From contig JADKCI010000002.1 in assembly GCA_016714645.1 (NCBI GenBank), positions 682,001 through 746,000 on the forward strand: a DNA stretch of 64,000 nucleotides, given 5' to 3'. Source of the DNA: Chromatiaceae bacterium. GTDB taxonomy: Bacteria > Pseudomonadota > Gammaproteobacteria > Chromatiales > Chromatiaceae. The notes under the pieces were generated by a model. It saw nothing but the letters and a program-made list of their open reading frames with translations, did not search any database and had not been told where the DNA came from. The position numbers and the translations under genes are program-made. This document shows positions 34,970 through 43,338 of this stretch, piece by piece. Positions within the stretch are counted from its first letter, which is position 1. The number at the start of each line of letters is the position of its first letter.

Positions 34970-35284
34970 CTATTCGATCTCGGCGGTCTCGCTCTCGGTC
35001 GCGCCCTTGTTGTCGGTCCAGGAGATCTCGACCTTCTCACCCTTGGCCGCGCCGGTGAATTTGAAGGACAGATAGGGATTCTTGGAAACGCCGCCACTCC
35101 AGAGGGCGGTGAGGAGGGTACGATCGCCCACCTTGGCGACGACGTTCTGGATGAAATGGGCCGGGATGACTTCCCCCGACTCCTTATCCTTGCTCATGCC
35201 GTTTTCCATGGGGTGGGTCATGAGGGCCTTGACCTCGACCACATCGCCCTTGATCTTGGCTTTGATTTTCATCTGGGATGCCAT
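34970..35284 (-). CDS. soxZ: SoxZ sulfur-carrier subunit, second copy
   Basis: A 104-residue SoxZ: KIKAKIKGDVVEVKALMTHPMENG, VIPAHFIQNV, LSFKFTGAAKGEKVEISWTDN. SoxZ partners SoxY, which carries the growing sulfur adduct on its C-terminal Cys. It lies 54 bp downstream of a soxY copy, on the minus strand and far from the main sox cluster at 56263. It is only partly similar to the other SoxZ, so it is not a recent duplicate. Confidence 0.9.
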   Translation of the reverse strand: MASQMKIKAKIKGDVVEVKALMTHPMENGMSKDKESGEVIPAHFIQNVVAKVGDRTLLTALWSGGVSKNPYLSFKFTGAAKGEKVEISWTDNKGATESETAEIE

Positions 35285-35338
35285 GCTCTGCTACCTCGCA
35301 ATCATATTCGTTGTGGGTGACCCGACCATGAGCCGGTA

Positions 35339-35807
35339 TCAGCAACCGCCGACGGTGACCTTGACTTCCTTGGAAGCGCTATAGACCTTGTCGCCGGCCT
35401 TGACCAGGGCGATCAGGTTGGCGGTCTTACCCATCTTGATGCGGGTGGAGATGAAGGGCAGGGTGCCCTTGCCCAACTCGAAGGAGGCGACCAGGGGCAT
35501 CATGTTGCCAGAGGCGACCAAGGTGATGGAGGTGGCGCCCTCCAGGGTCGTTTCGACCGTGACCGGGACCACGGCGCCATTTTCCGCGATGTCCGGGGCC
35601 TTGAGGTCGATCTTGTCGCTGGGCTCGTGAGCGGCACTGCCGAGCAGGCCCTTGAGGGCGTCGTCCAGGTTTTGGGCGTTGAAGGCCGCCTCGGGCCAGG
35701 CGGCCAGCACCAGGCGGGGCGACAAAAGACCGGCCCCGATTGCCGCGCCGACGGCGCTGGCGGCCAGGGGAGCCCTTGAGCAGAATTCTGCGTTTTGCGT
35801 CGATCAT
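35339..35807 (-). pseudogene. soxY: SoxY sulfur-carrier, second copy, frameshift in Tat signal, ends in Gly-Gly-Cys
   Basis: Reconstructed, this is a 155-residue SoxY. An N-terminal Tat signal (MIDAKRRILLKGS) reads in one frame, while the rest (LAASAVGAAIGAG..., then AAWPEAAFNAQNLDDALKGL) is in the next. Removing one base from the C4 run at 35767-35770 (minus strand) restores a normal signal peptide. The C-terminus is VTVGGC with Cys as the last residue, whereas the other copy ends GGCGG, the normal swinging arm. Both the frameshift and the shortened arm need confirmation. Confidence 0.8.
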
Positions 35808-36052
35808 GAAAGTCTCCTGTCGAGCATTGTCATGAGGTGGAGGTCCCGGATACCGACGAAGGATCCGGCTGACTTAAGTCCGGTGGCGATGGGCCGCCGG
35901 GGCGGGGAGCGGGTCGTGGCGGTAGACCGCGTCCGCGGACCCTGTTTGACCTGAATCACGGGCTAGATTACCCCAGCCACTCCCGGCTGCAAAACGATTT
36001 TGGTCAAGGCGAGCAGCCATCCGGCGCCCACTGACCGAGCAGCGTCCGGATG

Positions 36053-37549
36053 CTAGCGCTCCTCCTTCTTGGACTTGAATTTCGACTTATCCTTTTCCGC
36101 CTCTTCCTGCTCCTCCTCCAGGATGTCAAGCCGGGCCTGGATCTCGGATGCCTCGTGGAAGCCGATCCCCGGCGTGCGCAGGGCGTATTGCATTTGGTGG
36201 ATGGCCGGCTCCAGATCACCCTTGAGGTAAAGGGACTCCCCCCGGTAGCGGTGCGTGGCGGCCTTCTTGCCCGATTTGAGGGCGGCATCCGACATCAATT
36301 GATACATGGAGGCCGACCCAGGCCTCTGCCTGGCGGCGCCTTCCAGGGTGGCCAGGGCGCGTTCGGCCTTGCCGCCCCCGATGAGGGCCTCGGCATAGGC
36401 GACACGCAGGGGCCGGTTATCCGGATTCAGGCCCACGGCGGACTGGAGTTTATGGATGGCTTCGTCATTGGCGCCAAGTTTGGTATCGATACGGGCATCC
36501 AGGACAATGAATTCCGCCAGATGCGGCTGTTCCTTGACCAATTCGGTGGCGAGGCGACGGGCCTCCTGGGTCTGGCCGGCGCGTAACTGGGCCAGGGCCA
36601 GGCCGTAGGTCTCGGCGGTGCGATTGCGGACCCGCCCCGCGTTCAGGTTGGATTTGAAATGGGCGACGGCCCGTTCCGGGTCCTTGAAACCCAGTTCCCG
36701 GAGGCGGGCGCGGGTCAGATGGAAGCGCAGGTCGTCGGCCTTCTGCTTGTAGCCATAGTGCTCGGCGCGGGCCATGGCGTCCGCGATACGGTTAGGGTTG
36801 ACCGGATGGGTCCGCAGAAATTCCGGGGCGCTGGTGTCGCTGGTATGGCTGGATTTGCTCATCCGCTCGAAGAAGCCCGGCATGGCAAAGGGGTCATAAC
36901 CCGCGTCCGCCAGGGTGGAGATGCCGATGCGGTCCGCCTCTTCCTCATTGTGGCGGGTGAAGTTGATCTGGCGCTGGAGGGCCAGACCCTGAATGCTGGC
37001 GATGGCGGCCATGCCCGCGTTGGCGTCCACCTGGGCCCCCAGGATGGCGGCGGCAATCATGAGCAAGGTGGCGGGGACGGCAATCTTTTGCTGGTCCTCA
37101 ATGGACCGCATTAAATGGCGCTGGCTGACATGGGCAATTTCATGGGCCATGACCGCCGCCAGTTCCGACTCGGTCTCGGAGGTGGTCACCAGACCGGCGA
37201 AGACCCCGATCTGTCCGTCGGGGCCCGCAAAGGCATTGACCATCGGTTGATCGATGAAAAAGAAGGTAAAGCTGCCCCCGCTGGCCTCGGAGGAGGCCAC
37301 CAGCTGTTCCCCCAGATCCTCGAGATAATCCGTCAAGAGAGGATCGTCCAGCACGGGCAGGGCCTTGCGCACGCTGCGCATGAAGGCCTTGCCCAGTTGC
37401 CGCTCCTGGGCACCCGTCATGACGGTGTCCGCGGAACTGCCAAAATCCGGCAGCTTATAAGGGTCATCCGCCCGCGCACTGGCCCAGGCTATCAGCAGAC
37501 TGGCGAGGAGGGCGGGAGCGAAGCGGCTAAGGCAAGGCAGACTTTTCAT
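36053..37549 (-). CDS. bepA: Periplasmic M48 metalloprotease/chaperone BepA
   Basis: A 498-residue protein. A signal peptide (about 1-27) is followed by an M48 protease domain: HEIAH at residues 136-140 binds zinc, and NEEEADRIG supplies the third ligand. A C-terminal tetratricopeptide-repeat domain follows, and the end is Glu/Lys-rich. BepA helps assemble or degrade outer-membrane proteins such as LptD. Length is typical. It is transcribed away from soxY. Confidence 0.92.
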   Translation of the reverse strand: MKSLPCLSRFAPALLASLLIAWASARADDPYKLPDFGSSADTVMTGAQERQLGKAFMRSVRKALPVLDDPLLTDYLEDLGEQLVASSEASGGSFTFFFIDQPMVNAFAGPDGQIGVFAGLVTTSETESELAAVMAHEIAHVSQRHLMRSIEDQQKIAVPATLLMIAAAILGAQVDANAGMAAIASIQGLALQRQINFTRHNEEEADRIGISTLADAGYDPFAMPGFFERMSKSSHTSDTSAPEFLRTHPVNPNRIADAMARAEHYGYKQKADDLRFHLTRARLRELGFKDPERAVAHFKSNLNAGRVRNRTAETYGLALAQLRAGQTQEARRLATELVKEQPHLAEFIVLDARIDTKLGANDEAIHKLQSAVGLNPDNRPLRVAYAEALIGGGKAERALATLEGAARQRPGSASMYQLMSDAALKSGKKAATHRYRGESLYLKGDLEPAIHQMQYALRTPGIGFHEASEIQARLDILEEEQEEAEKDKSKFKSKKEER

Positions 37550-37639
37550 GGGTCAGGGGGACCGGCGCCGAGGGACAGGATTTCCCTTCGATTATGCCCC
37601 CGGAGCCAGGCCGGGAGAATGGAAAAAGCAGGGAAGCCG

Positions 37640-38911
37640 TCAATTGAGCTGAATACGTTGTCCCCAGGGCACCTTGGCCTGGCCCTTGACGAGCCAGATC
37701 ACCGCGAAATTCGGCTCCTGAAGCGGGAACTCACCCTCGGCATCGGTGAAATAGACCAGCAGGTCCGGGTGGATGCCGGTCCGCTCCACCCATTCGAAGA
37801 CCGGCTGGAAGGAGGTGCCACCCCCTCCTTGCATCTCCTCGGGGCGGCGAAACTCCTCCCAGGGCTCGAAGAACCAGGGCGAACCGGGGCAGAGGCAGGC
37901 ATCGCAGGCCAGCAGGGTGACGCGGGCGCGGACCTGGCCCTTGAGGGCATCGATCTCGCCGATGAACTCCTGGATCTCCGCATCCTTGATGGAACCCGAG
38001 ATATCCACCGCCACCACCAGTTCCAATTGTTGGCTACGCAGGGCCGGCCGTATGAAATCGCCCTCGCGCCGGGAGGGACGGCTGTAGCTGAAATCATCGC
38101 GGGCCGTGGCGCTCATGAAGCGTGCCAGGAGTTGGCGCCAGGGGACCTGGGGCTGGAGCAACCGCTCGATGAGGCGCGCCATCTCGCCGCCGAGTTTGCC
38201 ATGATGCAGGGCCTGTTGAGCCGCGCCGGCGGTCCGTTGATGCCATTGCACGGCCAGGTCCGTCTGCTCGTCGGGGCTGAGGGGGTTGGGTTGGGGGGCG
38301 CCATCCGCCCGCTCCTGGGCTTGGCCTTCCCCGGGTTGGGGTTGGTTACCGCCCCCCTGTTCGCCGGTTTCTGGATGGGGCTCGTCCCCCTGGTTGGACG
38401 GGTCGAGATCCCTCTCGGACAGGCCGGACCGGTGGCCACCCCGCTGGTTGTCCGCGTCATAGACGTGCCGATCCAGGGTCTCGGCGTCGTCCTCTTCCTC
38501 CAGCAGCGGGTAGATCTCCTCCGCCGTCAGGCCCTTGAAACGGGGATTGTGCAGGGCCGCGGCGGGTGGCGTCAGACCATCCTCGATCAGGAGGGGATTG
38601 ATGGCGTGATCGCAGGCCAGGTCCCATTTGCGCCGCAACCGGTGCTGGCGGCGGGCAAAGTGCGACAGGGCGCAGTGCAGGGCATCGTGGGCGAGCACGA
38701 ACTGGGTCTCGTCCAGGCTCAGGGCGGCGATGTAGTCGGGGTTGTAGTAGAAGGCGCGGGCATCCGTGGCGGTGGTGGGACACCAATCCGGGTCCGCTGC
38801 CTTGATGGGTAGCCGCAGGGCCAGGGCACCGAGAAAGGGCTTATCCAGGATCAGCCGGGTGCGGGCCGCGGCCAGCTTGATTTCGATGGCCTGGCGTTGC
38901 GCGTCCATCAT
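37640..38911 (-). CDS. VWA-like domain putative metallopeptidase (DUF2201 type)
   Basis: A 423-residue protein with two parts. The N-terminal part has HDALHCALSH, a possible zinc motif, and continues with WDLACDHAINPLL. A low-complexity Gln/Gly/Glu/Pro linker follows (about residues 160-225). The C-terminal part is VWA-like with VVAVDISGSI, a DxSxS metal-ion-dependent adhesion motif. It starts inside the stop of the upstream AAA+ ATPase, making an ATPase-VWA pair. Such pairs act as chaperone-like complexes whose targets are mostly unknown. Confidence 0.85.
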   Translation of the reverse strand: MMDAQRQAIEIKLAAARTRLILDKPFLGALALRLPIKAADPDWCPTTATDARAFYYNPDYIAALSLDETQFVLAHDALHCALSHFARRQHRLRRKWDLACDHAINPLLIEDGLTPPAAALHNPRFKGLTAEEIYPLLEEEDDAETLDRHVYDADNQRGGHRSGLSERDLDPSNQGDEPHPETGEQGGGNQPQPGEGQAQERADGAPQPNPLSPDEQTDLAVQWHQRTAGAAQQALHHGKLGGEMARLIERLLQPQVPWRQLLARFMSATARDDFSYSRPSRREGDFIRPALRSQQLELVVAVDISGSIKDAEIQEFIGEIDALKGQVRARVTLLACDACLCPGSPWFFEPWEEFRRPEEMQGGGGTSFQPVFEWVERTGIHPDLLVYFTDAEGEFPLQEPNFAVIWLVKGQAKVPWGQRIQLN

Positions 38912-39954
38912 CAGGCGTAGAGCATGAGGTCGGAGATGGACTGGGCCCAGTTGCCAAAGGCGGGGGCCTCGAACAGCCGGTTACCAATGGCGCGGTGCAG
39001 GTCGGAGACCAGCATGACCCCCATTTCCCGTTGGGGGAAGCGCCCGGCATAGGCCAGGATATGGCTGATCTTTTCGGTACCCTCGGGCTCGGCCTGGGCG
39101 CGAATGGCCCTGCCCACCAGGGCGGCGGCGACGGCGTACTGGAGGTCGATCTCCCGTGGCACCGGTACCTCCTCGCCGCGCAGGATGGCATCCAGGTCCG
39201 GCATCCGGTCCAGACTATTGATAAAGGCGTTCAGCTCGATACCCGCCGCTGGGCCGACGCAGCCCTGGAGGGCGCCCTGCAGGAGATCGGCGTCATCCTC
39301 AAATTTGCGCAGCCCGCGGTGAGCGAATTCCCAGGAGCGGGGCGTGGGGAAGGCGATGGGGTTATGGGCGGGGTCGAAGTCAAACAGCAACTCCGGGCGG
39401 AAGCGCAGGAAGGCGATGACGCGCTCGTCGATCTCGTGGGCATAGGCCCAGGCGACCCAGTCGTCCAGGTGGGTGTCCACCTCGAAGTGGGAGAAACGGT
39501 TGGCCAGGGGCGCCGGCATGGCATAGGTGACCCCCCGGTCGCCCTGGCGGTTGCCAGCGGCGAAGATGGCCCAGTGCTCCGGTACCTCGTATTCACCCAG
39601 GCGGCGGTCCAGGATCAGTTGATAGGCGGCGGCGGACACCGCCGGGGGGGCCGAGGTGATCTCGTCCAGGAAGAGGATGCCGCTGGGGCCGTGATACTCC
39701 AGGTTGGGCAGGAGGGCCGGAATCGCCCACTCGACCTTGTTGCCAACGCGAAACGGGATGCCGCGCAGGTCGCTGGGCTCCATTTGCGACAGACGGATAT
39801 CGATCATGGGCGTCCCGTGACGGGCGGCGATCTGGGCCACCATCTGTGACTTGCCGACGCCGGGCGGCCCCCAGAGCATGACGGGGGTGTGATGACCCTG
39901 GGGGGTACTCGTGAATTCCCGATCGAGGACGCGAATCAAGTGGGCAGGGCGCAT
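38911..39954 (-). CDS. MoxR-type AAA+ ATPase
   Basis: A 347-residue ATPase: Walker A WGPPGVGKSQ (about residues 29-38), the Walker B LFLDEITSAPPAV, sensor 1 FAAGNRQGD, and an arginine-finger-type NRFSHF. The stop overlaps the start of the VWA protein, so they are translated together and probably form a complex. The partner may remodel or mature an envelope or metalloenzyme target. Confidence 0.88.
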   Translation of the reverse strand: MRPAHLIRVLDREFTSTPQGHHTPVMLWGPPGVGKSQMVAQIAARHGTPMIDIRLSQMEPSDLRGIPFRVGNKVEWAIPALLPNLEYHGPSGILFLDEITSAPPAVSAAAYQLILDRRLGEYEVPEHWAIFAAGNRQGDRGVTYAMPAPLANRFSHFEVDTHLDDWVAWAYAHEIDERVIAFLRFRPELLFDFDPAHNPIAFPTPRSWEFAHRGLRKFEDDADLLQGALQGCVGPAAGIELNAFINSLDRMPDLDAILRGEEVPVPREIDLQYAVAAALVGRAIRAQAEPEGTEKISHILAYAGRFPQREMGVMLVSDLHRAIGNRLFEAPAFGNWAQSISDLMLYA

Positions 39955-40384
39955 GGCGTTGGTGTCAGGCTAGTGAGAGGTTGGGGGAGGATGCCGGGAT
40001 TCCTGGCAAAATAAGGCTCTCGTCTGGTCATCGCAAGCCAATTTGTCATGGATTTCCGAGCGGTCTCGTAGGAGTGGCGCCTATTAGAAAAACGAAGTAT
40101 TCTTATGTCTCTTCCGCCTCGCGCGCACCTGGGACCCTGACTGGATTGGGGAAGAGGCCCCGGTGGCGGTGGCGAGGTTGGGTCCGGGGTGGACCCTCGG
40201 TCTGATTTGGCGAGGCGCATTTCTCGGTTAAAAAACCCGGGAAGTTGCCCAGCGACGAGATGCACGCGGAGCGGTGCGGGACAGGTTGGATCCGACGCGA
40301 GATCACCGTTACTGTTAAACCGCGAAAAAAACATAAGTTTCGGAGGCTTTGACCTCATCATCGCTATAGCTCGGAGACAGGAAA
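39955..40384. other. Intergenic region, 430 bp
   Basis: No gene could be supported. It separates the minus-strand MoxR/VWA pair from the plus-strand gene at 40385 and must contain both promoters. I saw no strong repeats. Confidence 0.4.
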
Positions 40385-40582
40385 ATGAACCAGTTTTACT
40401 ACGACGCCGTCACCAAAATGGAGCAGATGGGTGTCGATGACGAGTACATTCAGGGTTGGCAATGTGGGTTTTTGCTGAACCCTAAGCGCGAGGAGCAGCG
40501 CCTGACCGAGGCCTACGAGGCCGGCTATGCCGATGGCGAGGAGAAAACCACCGATAACTTTGGTGACTGGGTCAAGGAATGA
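40385..40582 (+). CDS. Small acidic conserved-type hypothetical protein
   Basis: A 65-residue soluble acidic protein (VTKMEQMGVDDEYIQGWQCGFL, then RLTEAYEAGYADGEEKTTDNF). The paired GWxxGF and AGYxDG segments resemble a small binding fold, but I do not recognise the family. A strong intrinsic terminator follows 44 bases after its stop. A stand-alone gene with its own terminator suggests it is expressed. Function unknown. Confidence 0.65.
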   Translation: MNQFYYDAVTKMEQMGVDDEYIQGWQCGFLLNPKREEQRLTEAYEAGYADGEEKTTDNFGDWVKE

Positions 40583-40626
40583 CGCGGGTCTCCGGATAGC
40601 TTCTCGTCACGGAGAGGTTAAGCCAA

Positions 40627-40653
40627 AAGGGCGGGCGAACCCCGCCCTTTTTT
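40627..40653 (+). terminator. Intrinsic terminator after the small acidic protein
   Basis: AAGGGCGGG and CCCGCCCTT form a stem with a CGAAC-type loop, and TTTTTT follows. This is a classical rho-independent terminator. Confidence 0.85.
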
Positions 40654-40738
40654 GCGCCTGGCGAATTGCCGTGGCATTCCCGTTCGCATCGATCCGGCGC
40701 AACCGGTGCGGGCGGGAGACAGCAGGGCCCAGGTCCCC

Positions 40739-41608
40739 ATGAACCCCCAAGCCGATCGTCTCCGCCAGCTTCTCGCCGGTCCTGATTTCCTCTTGATGCC
40801 CTGCTGTTTCGATGGCCTCTCCGCCCGTCTCGTCGAACAGGCCGGCTTTGCCCCCACCTTCATGAGCGGCTTCGCCGTGGCCGCCGCCCGGCTCGCGCGG
40901 CCGGATACGGGCCTGATCTCCTACGGCGAGATGCTCGACCAGGGCCGCTCGATCCTGGAGGCCGTCACCATCCCCATCATCGCCGATGGCGACACGGGCT
41001 ACGGCAATGCCGTCAATGTCCGCCGCACCCTGGAGGGCTACGCCCGCGCCGGTTTCGCCGGCATCATGATCGAGGATCAAGTCGCCCCCAAGCGCTGTGG
41101 CCACACCCCAGGCAAGGCGGTGGTGACCCGCGCCGAGGCCTGCGCCCGCATCCGCGCCGCCGTGGAGGCCCGGGAGGCGGGCGCCGACATCCTCATCATG
41201 GCCCGTACCGACGCCCGCGCCAGCCACGGCCTGGACGAGGCCCTGTGGCGCCTGCAGGCCTTTGCCAATCTCGGCGCCGACATCCTCTTTCTGGAAGCCC
41301 CCGAGGATGAGGCCGAGATGCGGACCTTCTGCCAGGCCCTGCCCGGCCCCAAGATGGCCAATATGCTGGAGGAGGGGGTAACCCCCCTGCTACCACCGGC
41401 CGTCCTCGCCGCGATGGGCTACAAGATCGCCGCCTATCCCCTGACCCTCCTCAGCAGCGCCGTCTTCGCCATGCGCGAGGCCCTGGCGGACCTCAAGGCG
41501 GGCCGTGTCCCCGCGCGCCGGGTCGATTTCGCCACCCTGCGCGAGATTGTTGGCTTCGGGGCTTACCATCGCTTGCTGGAACACTACGAAGGCGAGTCTC
41601 CGTCCTAA
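40739..41608 (+). CDS. Isocitrate lyase/PEP mutase family protein
   Basis: A 289-residue TIM-barrel enzyme. The family motifs are MSGFAVAAARLARPDTGLIS, IIADGDTGYGNAVNV (the metal-binding Asp), GIMIEDQVAPKRCGHTPGK (the active Cys loop) and ILIMARTDA. At under 300 residues it is too short for true isocitrate lyase and closer to the carboxyvinyl-carboxyphosphonate mutase/2-methylisocitrate lyase/oxaloacetate decarboxylase group. The exact substrate cannot be told. The frame is open 87 bases upstream of the chosen ATG. Confidence 0.82.
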   Translation: MNPQADRLRQLLAGPDFLLMPCCFDGLSARLVEQAGFAPTFMSGFAVAAARLARPDTGLISYGEMLDQGRSILEAVTIPIIADGDTGYGNAVNVRRTLEGYARAGFAGIMIEDQVAPKRCGHTPGKAVVTRAEACARIRAAVEAREAGADILIMARTDARASHGLDEALWRLQAFANLGADILFLEAPEDEAEMRTFCQALPGPKMANMLEEGVTPLLPPAVLAAMGYKIAAYPLTLLSSAVFAMREALADLKAGRVPARRVDFATLREIVGFGAYHRLLEHYEGESPS

Positions 41609-41724
41609 TCCGCCCACGCGGGCCAGCGTCGCGGCTAAGGCTAATTTCGGGCTCGCCTGGGTGTAGAATTCCCACCCGGAACAAAAAAACCTCCCCTTGC
41701 CACCACCGCCCGGAATCCAGCCAC

Positions 41725-42801
41725 GTGATCCAACTCAAAAACGATACCTTTTTGCGCGCCCTGCAGCGGCAGCCCGTGGACTACACGCCCGTCTGGATGA
41801 TGCGCCAGGCCGGCCGCTATCTACCGGAATACCGCGCCAGTCGCGCCCGCGCCGGCAGCTTTATGGACCTCTGCATGAATCCGGAACTGGCCTGCGAGGT
41901 CACCCTGCAGCCCCTGGAGCGCTTCCCGCTGGATGCGGCCATCCTTTTTTCCGACATCCTCACGGTGCCCGATGCCATGGGCCTGGGTCTCTATTTCACC
42001 GAGGGAGAGGGGCCCCATTTCGAGCGCCCGATACGCACTCGGGAGGATGTGCGGCGGCTGGGGGTGCCGGATATGGCGACCGATCTGGGTTACGTCATGG
42101 ACGCCGTGTCCCTGATCCGCCGCGAGTTGGACGGGCGCGCGCCCCTCATCGGCTTTGCTGGCAGCCCCTGGACCCTGGCCACCTACATGGTCGAGGGCGG
42201 CGGCTCCAAGGCCTTCGCGCGCAGCAAGGCCATGATGTTCGACCAGCCGGAGCTGATGCACGAGCTGCTCGCCGTCGTCGCCGAGGCCGTGACCCACTAC
42301 CTCAATGCCCAGGTCGCCAGCGGCGCCCAGGCCCTGATGATCTTCGACACCTGGGGCGGCTCCCTGACCCCCCGCGACTACCGTGACTTCTCCCTGGCCT
42401 ACATGGCCCGCATCGTCGCCGGCCTGACCCGCGAGGCCGAGGGCCGCAAGGTCCCCGTCATCCTCTTTACCAAGGGCGGAGGCCAGTGGCTGGAGGCCAT
42501 GGCCGGCAGTGGTTGTGACGCCCTGGGCCTTGATTGGACGACCGATCTGGCCGACGCCCGCCAGCAGGTGGGTAGTCGGGTGGCCCTGCAGGGCAATATG
42601 GATCCCTGTCTACTCTATGCCAGCCCGGAACGCATCCGCGCCGAAGTCGCCGCCATCCTGGCCAGTTATGGCCCGGGCACGGGACATGTCTTCAATCTCG
42701 GCCACGGCATCCATCCCGATGTGGAGCCGGATCACGCCGCCGCCCTGGTGGCGGCCGTCCATGAACTGAGCCGGCCCTATCATGGGGGCGTGGGCGGGTA
42801 A
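41725..42801 (+). CDS. hemE: Uroporphyrinogen decarboxylase HemE
   Basis: A 358-residue heme and bacteriochlorophyll pathway enzyme. It converts uroporphyrinogen III to coproporphyrinogen III. Motifs are PVWMMRQAGRYLPEYR, FPLDAAILFSDILT (catalytic Asp), GFAGSPWTLATYMVEGGGS, and FDTWGGSL. Starts with a GTG at 41725. Length is normal. Confidence 0.97.
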   Translation: MIQLKNDTFLRALQRQPVDYTPVWMMRQAGRYLPEYRASRARAGSFMDLCMNPELACEVTLQPLERFPLDAAILFSDILTVPDAMGLGLYFTEGEGPHFERPIRTREDVRRLGVPDMATDLGYVMDAVSLIRRELDGRAPLIGFAGSPWTLATYMVEGGGSKAFARSKAMMFDQPELMHELLAVVAEAVTHYLNAQVASGAQALMIFDTWGGSLTPRDYRDFSLAYMARIVAGLTREAEGRKVPVILFTKGGGQWLEAMAGSGCDALGLDWTTDLADARQQVGSRVALQGNMDPCLLYASPERIRAEVAAILASYGPGTGHVFNLGHGIHPDVEPDHAAALVAAVHELSRPYHGGVGG

Positions 42802-42865
42802 GGAGCCCGTGGGGGGCTGAGTGGATCAATCAGAAGGCACTCAAGCCTTGAGCGGGGTAGGGGAC

Positions 42866-43219
42866 ATGAACAAGGAAACGATCCAAGAAGTTACCGGCGC
42901 CGACGAGGGTTACGCCGGCTTTCTAACCCGGGCCCAGGCGGCTGGGGCCCTGTGGACCCTGAGGGGGGAGGGCGGCTATGTCGCCTTTCATGATGAGGAG
43001 GGGCCCTGCTTCCCCTTCTGGTCCAGCCCCGCGGACGCCCAGGTCCTGGCCACTGCCGACTGGGCGGACTGCCAGCCCGAGCGGGTCAAGCTCGCCGAAT
43101 TGCGCGGGGTCTGGCTCCCGGGCATGGCCAAGGCCGGGCGGCTGCTGATGTTGGAGCCGAGCGCCGACGGGGAGGGCATTGTCTGTGACCCGGAGGAGTT
43201 GCTGGCGGATCTGGAGTAG
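42866..43219 (+). CDS. DUF2750-type small protein
   Basis: A 117-residue protein. The pattern FLTRAQAAGALWTLRGEGGYVAFHDEEGPCFPFWSSPADA...ADWADCQPERVKLAEL...WLPGMAKAGRLLML fits DUF2750, a small family of unknown function in gammaproteobacteria. The ATG at 42866 is chosen over a start 45 bases upstream because of the GGGGTAGGGG before it. It separates hemE from the restriction-modification cluster. Confidence 0.8.
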   Translation: MNKETIQEVTGADEGYAGFLTRAQAAGALWTLRGEGGYVAFHDEEGPCFPFWSSPADAQVLATADWADCQPERVKLAELRGVWLPGMAKAGRLLMLEPSADGEGIVCDPEELLADLE

Positions 43220-43338
43220 GGGGCTTTGGGGCGTGCGGCCTGGGTGCGTCGATCCTATCCCCCCGCGCCCCGTCGGCGACAACACCCGGGCGGATGGCAC
43301 GCTCACCTCATACCTCAGCGCCAGTCAGGGACTAACAC

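Noticed and set aside
37115..38812. A 565-codon plus-strand frame across bepA and the VWA gene
   Set aside because: It spans two well-supported minus-strand genes and an intergenic region, and its translation is low-complexity.
40739..41608. Glyoxylate-shunt isocitrate lyase (AceA)
   Set aside because: At 289 residues it is far shorter than AceA; only the shared PEP mutase/isocitrate lyase fold is supported.
41655..41690. Terminator before hemE (GGGTG/CACCC stem beside an A-run)
   Set aside because: The stem is only five pairs, and the A-run does not give a T-run after the stem on either strand.
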